Source of the DNA: CAVZOY01 sp963777095
Lineage (GTDB): Bacteria; Actinomycetota; Actinomycetes; Mycobacteriales; Geodermatophilaceae
DNA length: 64,000 nt
Direction of reading: 5' to 3'
NCBI GenBank assembly: GCA_963777095.1
Contig: CAVZOY010000002.1
Location: 434,001 to 498,000 of the forward strand
Shown here: positions 59,811 through 64,000 of the stretch, in pieces
Layout of the letters: every line of letters begins with the position of its first letter
How positions within the stretch are numbered: the first letter of the stretch is position 1
Made by a program: the position numbers and the translations under genes
Notes under the pieces: generated by a model
What the model saw: the letters and a program-made list of their open reading frames with translations, nothing else
What the model was told of the DNA's origin: nothing
Databases searched by the model: none

Positions 59811-60452
59811 AGCGGCCCCGACGACGTGCACGAGGTGGTCCTCGACACCGTCGGCGTCGGACCGTGGCCGGGCGCGTGGCCGGACGACGACCGGTACGAC
59901 CCCGAGCTGCTCGCGCACGGCGACCGCCGCAACGTCGTCGACCAGTACCGCTACTGGACGGTCGAGGCGATCGTCGCCGACCTCGATCACCGCCGGCACC
60001 CGTTCTCCGTCGCGATCGAGAACTGGCGGCACGACCTCAACATCGGAACGGTCGTGCGCACGGCGAACGCCTTCCTCGCCGCCGAGGTGCACATCGTCGG
60101 CAAGCGGCGCTGGAACCGACGCGGGGCGATGGTCACCGACCGCTACCAGCACGTCCGGCACCACCCGGACGTCGCCGCCTTCGTCGCCTGGGCGCACGCG
60201 AACGACCTGCCGGTCCTGGCAGTCGACAACCTGCCCGGTGCCGTGCCGATCGAGACGGCTGAGCTGCCGCGGGCGTGCGTGCTGCTCTTCGGCCAGGAGG
60301 GCACCGGACTGTCCGAGGAGGCCCGCGCGGCCGCCGACGGGGTGCTGTCGATCGCGCAGTTCGGGTCGACCCGGTCGATCAACGCCGGCGTCGCCGCGGG
60401 CATCGCGATGCACGCCTGGATCCGGCAGCACGCTCTCAGCGGCGGCGGATGA
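59808..60452 (+). CDS. TrmH/SpoU-family RNA methyltransferase
   Basis: 214 residues, SPOUT fold. Motif 1 NIGTVVRTANAF, motif 2 LLFGQEGTGLS, motif 3 IAQFGSTRSINAGVAAGIAMH. SAM-dependent 2'-O-ribose methylation of rRNA or tRNA; exact target unknown. Divergent from rlmN, overlapping the next, convergent gene by 17 bp. Confidence 0.92.
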   Translation: MSGPDDVHEVVLDTVGVGPWPGAWPDDDRYDPELLAHGDRRNVVDQYRYWTVEAIVADLDHRRHPFSVAIENWRHDLNIGTVVRTANAFLAAEVHIVGKRRWNRRGAMVTDRYQHVRHHPDVAAFVAWAHANDLPVLAVDNLPGAVPIETAELPRACVLLFGQEGTGLSEEARAAADGVLSIAQFGSTRSINAGVAAGIAMHAWIRQHALSGGG

Positions 60453-60828
60453 GCACCAGCAGGCCGAGGACGAGCAGGTCGACGGCCATGAACGCGACCG
60501 CCTCCGGCTCGTCGTACGCGGTCAGCTTCACGAGGCTGAAGACCAGGTCGGCGACCACCACGCCGGCGAGCGCGGGCAACACGCGCCGGTCCCGTCCCAG
60601 CCGGACGGCCGCGACGAGGAAGGCGATCGCCAGCAGTGCGGACCAGGTGGCGACCAGCCAGTCGCCGAGTCCCTGCAGGTCGCCGCCCTCCTCTGCCGTG
60701 GCGAAGAACGAGAAGTAGGCGGTGCCGTACAGCTTGAAGGCACCGAACAGGCCGAGCAGGACGCGGGTGCCGTGCAGGAGCCACGGGCGCCGAGTCGGAG
60801 GGCGGGTCGTGGCCGTGGTGGTGGTCAT
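60436..60828 (-). CDS. Small four-helix membrane protein, unknown
   Basis: 130 residues with four predicted transmembrane helices after a short basic Thr-rich N-terminus (VLLGLFGAFKLYGTAYFSFF, LVATWSALLAIAFLVAA, ALAGVVVADLVFSLVKL, AVDLLVLGLLVLIRRR). No family recognised. Convergent with the TrmH-like gene. Confidence 0.7.
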   Translation of the reverse strand: MTTTTATTRPPTRRPWLLHGTRVLLGLFGAFKLYGTAYFSFFATAEEGGDLQGLGDWLVATWSALLAIAFLVAAVRLGRDRRVLPALAGVVVADLVFSLVKLTAYDEPEAVAFMAVDLLVLGLLVLIRRR

Positions 60829-60953
60829 GCGTGCCTCCGGAGGACGGGGTCGACTGCCCGCGACGCTAGGGAGACACCGGTACGGGTGACATCGACCCGC
60901 GGACGGGTTCGGCGATCAGCCCGCGGGCTGATGGCGGACGGCGCCGATCGCCC

Positions 60954-60969
60954 TACGCTGCGCCGCGTG
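60954..60969 (+). promoter_or_regulatory. -10 box and leaderless start of the histidine kinase
   Basis: TACGCT (60954-60959), 7-nt spacer, GTG at 60967. Confidence 0.45.
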
Positions 60970-62100
60970 GACCCCGTCCGGCGCCCGTGGCCAGTGCCGC
61001 CGTGGTCAGACGTCGTGCTCGCCGCCGCCTTCCTCGCCGTGTCGCTGGCCCAGGTGGTCGTCGAGCCCATCGCCGGGCCGGTCGTGTCGGTGCTGGTGGC
61101 GGTCGGATCCGCCGCACCGCTGGCCTGGCGCCGGACCGCCCCGGCGGCGGCTGCATTCGCGGGGACGGCGATCTGGCTGGTCCCGACGCCGCACGGCTTC
61201 CTGTTCTCCGGCTTCGTCATCGCAGTGCTGCTCTTCTTCTCCGTCGGTGCGTACGTGCCGCAGACCTGGCGGGTCGTGCTGCTGACGGCGTTCGGCGCCA
61301 CCGTGGGCGTCGTGATGACGCTCCTGGGACCGGAGGACCCCGCAGCGGCTCCCGGAGCGGCGCTGGCGGTCGCCGCCCCCGCGGTGGCCGGACGCCTGGT
61401 CGCCCGCTACCGCCTGCAGAACGCCCGGCTGCGCGAGCTGACCGAGGAGCTCGTCCGGGAGCGGGCGAGAGCGGAGCAGGCGGCGGTCGCGGAGGAGAGA
61501 ACGCGCATCGCCCGCGAGCTGCACGACGTCATCGGCCATGAAGTGACCGTGATCGCCTTGCAGGCCGACGCGGCCGCAGCGGCACTGGAGAGGGCACCGG
61601 ATCGCGCCGGTGCGCCGATCATCGCGATCCGGGGGGCGGCGGCGCAGGCGCTGGACGAGATGCGCCGCGTCGTGCAGCTGCTCCGCCGGCCTGGGGAGGA
61701 CCACGAGCTGCACCCGCAGCCCGGCCTGACCGACCTCTGCGCCCTCGTCGACGCGGCCCGTGCCGCAGGGACGCCGGTCGACGTCGTGCTGCGTCTTCCG
61801 GACGAGCCGCCATCGCCCAGCGTGCAGCTCGCCGCCTACCGACTCGTCCAGGAGGCCCTGACCAACTCCCGCCGGCACGCGCCCGGCTCCGGGGTCCACC
61901 TGCGGGTGGACAGCCGTGAGGGGCAGCTCTGCGTCGAGGTGGTCACCAGCGGCGGCCGGCCCGGCCGCAACCCCGGCGGCGGGCACGGGATCGTGGGCAT
62001 GCGGGAACGCGTGCGCATGCACGGCGGGCAGCTGGACGTCGGGCCGACCCCCGACGGCTACGCCGTCCGGGCGCGGCTGCCCCTGCCGGCAGCGCCGTGA
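60967..62100 (+). CDS. Sensor histidine kinase (HisKA_3, NarL/LuxR-coupled)
   Basis: 377 residues. Four to five hydrophobic helices in residues 1-140, no extracytoplasmic sensor domain, a coiled region (RLRELTEELVRERARAEQ), phosphoacceptor His186 in RIARELHDVIGHEVTV, and an HATPase with AYRLVQEALTNSRRHA and a glycine-rich GGGHGIVGMRERV. GTG 60967 preferred over ATG 60931 because of the leaderless -10. Paired with the next gene by a 4-bp overlap. Signal unknown. Confidence 0.9.
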   Translation: MDPVRRPWPVPPWSDVVLAAAFLAVSLAQVVVEPIAGPVVSVLVAVGSAAPLAWRRTAPAAAAFAGTAIWLVPTPHGFLFSGFVIAVLLFFSVGAYVPQTWRVVLLTAFGATVGVVMTLLGPEDPAAAPGAALAVAAPAVAGRLVARYRLQNARLRELTEELVRERARAEQAAVAEERTRIARELHDVIGHEVTVIALQADAAAAALERAPDRAGAPIIAIRGAAAQALDEMRRVVQLLRRPGEDHELHPQPGLTDLCALVDAARAAGTPVDVVLRLPDEPPSPSVQLAAYRLVQEALTNSRRHAPGSGVHLRVDSREGQLCVEVVTSGGRPGRNPGGGHGIVGMRERVRMHGGQLDVGPTPDGYAVRARLPLPAAP

Positions 62101-62756
62101 CCAGCGTCGTACTCGTCGACGACCAGACGCTGGTGCGCGACGGCCTCCGGTTGATCCTCGAGCTCGGGGGCATCGAGGTCGTCGGCGAGGCCGGTGATGG
62201 CGCGGAGGGAGCGGCGATCGTCGTCGACCGGGCGCCCGACGTGGTGCTGATGGACCTGCGCATGCCCGGTACGGACGGCATCGAGGCGACCCGCCGGATC
62301 GTCGCCTCCGGGTCGCCGACGCGCGTCGTCGTCCTGACGACCTTCCACGAGGACGAACTCACCCACGCCGCACTGGCGGCGGGGGCCTCGGGATACCTGC
62401 TCAAGGACGCCGGGGGTGAGCGGATCGTGAACGCCGTCCGTGCGGCCGCGGCCGGCGAGCTGCCCCTGGCGCCGTCGGTCGCGGCCCGCCTCGTCGATGC
62501 CTACGTGCGCCACCGACCGGTGCCACCGCCGGGTGAGCTGCTGGGCCCGCTGAGCGAGCGCGAACGGGAGGTGCTCGCCCTCGTCGGCGCCGGCCGGTCG
62601 AACGCCGAGATCGCCCGCGAGCTCTACATCTCCCTGGCGACCGTGAAGAGCCACGTGCGGCACATCCTCGCCAAGCTGGACCTGCGCGACCGCGCGCACG
62701 CCATCGTGCTCGCCCACCGGAGCGGCCTGGTCGCGGATCCCGCCGCCCCGCACTGA
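62097..62756 (+). CDS. LuxR/NarL-family response regulator
   Basis: 219 residues. Receiver domain with Asp8-Asp9 and phosphoacceptor Asp53 (LMDLRMPG), conserved Lys in YLLKD; C-terminal LuxR helix-turn-helix LSEREREVLALVGAGRSN (near 150-210) with VKSHVRHILAKL. GTGA overlap with the kinase. PPK2 starts 38 bp downstream with its own -10. Confidence 0.93.
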   Translation: MTSVVLVDDQTLVRDGLRLILELGGIEVVGEAGDGAEGAAIVVDRAPDVVLMDLRMPGTDGIEATRRIVASGSPTRVVVLTTFHEDELTHAALAAGASGYLLKDAGGERIVNAVRAAAAGELPLAPSVAARLVDAYVRHRPVPPPGELLGPLSEREREVLALVGAGRSNAEIARELYISLATVKSHVRHILAKLDLRDRAHAIVLAHRSGLVADPAAPH

Positions 62757-62781
62757 CGGCGCGCGGCGGACGCCAGGCCTC

Positions 62782-62796
62782 TAACCTGGCGGGATG
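62782..62796 (+). promoter_or_regulatory. -10 box and leaderless start of the PPK2 gene
   Basis: TAACCT (62782-62787), 6-nt spacer, ATG at 62794. Confidence 0.5.
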
Positions 62797-63564
62797 AGCC
62801 GCCTGGCGAAGGTCGACCTCGGCACGAAGCTGAAGAAGTCCGAGGCCAAGGAGCAGCTGGCGCAGGCGCAGGAGCGGCTGGTGCACCTGCGGCTGCTGCT
62901 CGGCGGCCAGATCGGTCCGCGCGAGATCGGCCCGCCGCTGCTCGTGTTGTTCGAGGGCTGGGACGCCTCCGGCAAGGGCGGCGCCATCAAGCGGCTCGTC
63001 GAGAAGCTCGACCCCCGGCACGCCCGGGTCGCCCAGTTCGCCGCGCCGACCTACGACGAGAAGCGGCACCACTTCCTCTGGCGGTTCTGGCCGGTGCTGC
63101 CGGGCTGGGGCGGCATGGCCGTGCTCGACCGCACCTGGTACGGCCGCGTGCTGGTCGAGCGGGTGGAGGGCTTCGCCCCGGAGGAGGCGTGGCGGCGGGC
63201 GTACGGCGAGATCGTCGACCTGGAGACGTCGCTGGCCGCCGAGGGCACGATCCTGGTCAAGTTCTGGATGCACGTCTCCCCCGAGGAGCAACTGCGCCGC
63301 TTCGAGTCGCGACAGACCGACCCCTACCGGTCGTGGAAGCTCACCGACGAGGACTGGCGCAACCGCGACAAGCGTCCCGCCTACGAGGAGGCGGTCGAGG
63401 AGATGCTCGAGCGCACCGACACCGCCGTCGCCCCGTGGACGGTGGTCGCCGCCGAGGACAAGCGGACGGCGCGGGTCACGGTGGTCCAGACCGTCTGCAC
63501 CGCGATCGAGAGGGCCCTGGAGGCGCGCGGGATCGACCCGGACCCGAAGCTCACCGCGGACTGA
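62794..63564 (+). CDS. Polyphosphate kinase 2 family protein
   Basis: 256 residues. Uses polyphosphate to phosphorylate nucleotides or the reverse. Walker A GWDASGKGG at residues 55-63, lid/Walker B region LDRTWYGRVLVER at 111-123, EAWRRAYGEIVDLE, and KFWMHVSPEEQLRRF followed by SRQTDPYRSWKL. Single PPK2 domain; the subclass (ADP- or AMP-using) cannot be told by eye. Confidence 0.92.
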   Translation: MSRLAKVDLGTKLKKSEAKEQLAQAQERLVHLRLLLGGQIGPREIGPPLLVLFEGWDASGKGGAIKRLVEKLDPRHARVAQFAAPTYDEKRHHFLWRFWPVLPGWGGMAVLDRTWYGRVLVERVEGFAPEEAWRRAYGEIVDLETSLAAEGTILVKFWMHVSPEEQLRRFESRQTDPYRSWKLTDEDWRNRDKRPAYEEAVEEMLERTDTAVAPWTVVAAEDKRTARVTVVQTVCTAIERALEARGIDPDPKLTAD

Positions 63565-63571
63565 CGCGCGC

Positions 63572-64000
63572 TCAGCCGGCCAGCCAGTCGATCCGGCCGC
63601 CGTGCGGGGCGGTGTGCGCGAGCGGCCGCCCGTCGAGGGAGAGCACGAAGTACGGCCCCCAGCCGCCCGGGTACTGCTCGCCCGTCCCGGGCAGCATGCC
63701 GGCGCCCTCCTGCGCCACCCAGCGGCAGGGCAGGCCGCGCACCCGCTCGACGAACTCGGCCCGGCGGTCGGCTCCGACGTAGGGCAGCAGGGCCGTGTGC
63801 ATCACGACGGGTGTGGCGCCGTCCGGCACCAGGGCGAGCGCGTCGGGCAGCCGCTCGACCAGGTCGCCGTCGAGGAGCGTCGGCGGTTCCTGTCCGGCGA
63901 CCGCCGCCGCCGCGTCGAGCCGCTGCAGGCGCTCGGCCTCGCGCGGACCGGGCCAGACCAGCGCGCGCAACCACGCGCGGTCGTCGGCGTCGGTGACGTC
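63572..64000 (-). CDS. DUF2332 family protein (N-terminus outside window)
   Basis: The C-terminal 142 residues only; the frame is open to the right edge. WLRALVWPGPREAERLQRLDAA, VVMHTALLPYV and a terminal HGGRIDWLAG match DUF2332. Function unknown. Convergent with PPK2. Confidence 0.8.
   Translation of the reverse strand, partial: DVTDADDRAWLRALVWPGPREAERLQRLDAAAAVAGQEPPTLLDGDLVERLPDALALVPDGATPVVMHTALLPYVGADRRAEFVERVRGLPCRWVAQEGAGMLPGTGEQYPGGWGPYFVLSLDGRPLAHTAPHGGRIDWLAG

Overview
The window is very GC-rich, has the gene order of an actinomycete, and carries a 16S-23S-5S operon with no tRNA in the 16S-23S spacer. Many starts are GTG, and several starts sit 6-8 nt after a TANNNT-like -10 box with no Shine-Dalgarno sequence (leaderless mRNAs). 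This fits Actinomycetota, plausibly Geodermatophilaceae (Blastococcus/Geodermatophilus-like); the family is an inference that the 16S at 27346-28868 would settle. No CRISPR array, prophage, complete insertion sequence or tRNA gene was seen.

Layout. (1) 1-7.3 kb: the end of an S9 peptidase, then two tandem exported glucose/sorbosone-dehydrogenase-like proteins with PA14 modules. (2) 7.4-12.2 kb: thyX-thyA-folA-dapA-rnj (folate/thymidylate, lysine/peptidoglycan precursor, RNA decay). (3) 12.2-17.6 kb: DUF1232 membrane protein, YcaQ-like DNA glycosylase, EamA and MFS transporters, GNAT, DUF2461. (4) 17.7-23.2 kb: three tandem exported FAD-dependent oxidoreductase paralogues that share six aligned cysteines. 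(5) 23.45-29.2 kb: rRNA operon on the minus strand, with terminator and both RNase III-type processing stalks visible. (6) 29.2-36.9 kb: dapB, vanZ-like, M16 peptidase, pnp, rpsO, ribF, ilvE. (7) 37-39.6 kb: accessory genes (monooxygenase, larB, larE, RibD-like reductase) lying in the usual truB-ribF junction. (8) 39.6-49.2 kb: the rimP-nusA-ylxR-infB-ylxP-rbfA-(small acidic ORF)-nrnA-MATE-truB translation/transcription block. (9) 49.4-54.5 kb: a lipoprotein/DUF4439 pair, penicillin-binding lipoprotein, GNAT and ispG. (10) 54.5-60.8 kb: site-2 protease, dxr, DUF2631, VIT1-like transporter, rlmN, TrmH-like methylase. (11) 60.9-64 kb: two-component pair, PPK2 and a DUF2332 protein cut by the window edge.

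The main caution is sequence quality. About twelve single-base frameshifts can be located by eye, almost all net +1 insertions. Ten or so cluster at 51.7-59.2 kb inside conserved genes (PBP, site-2 protease, dxr, DUF2631, rlmN); two more lie at 1.65 and 4.5 kb; none was seen in about 47 kb between. Because dxr and ispG form the MEP pathway and their motifs are intact, assembly error is more likely than gene decay. Three starts also look non-canonical (CTG, CTG, ATC). The best candidates for new biology are the six-cysteine exported FAD oxidoreductase triplet with the PA14 dehydrogenase pair, the LarE with a three-cysteine pattern, and an imperfect 76-bp intergenic repeat pair around 57.6-57.9 kb.
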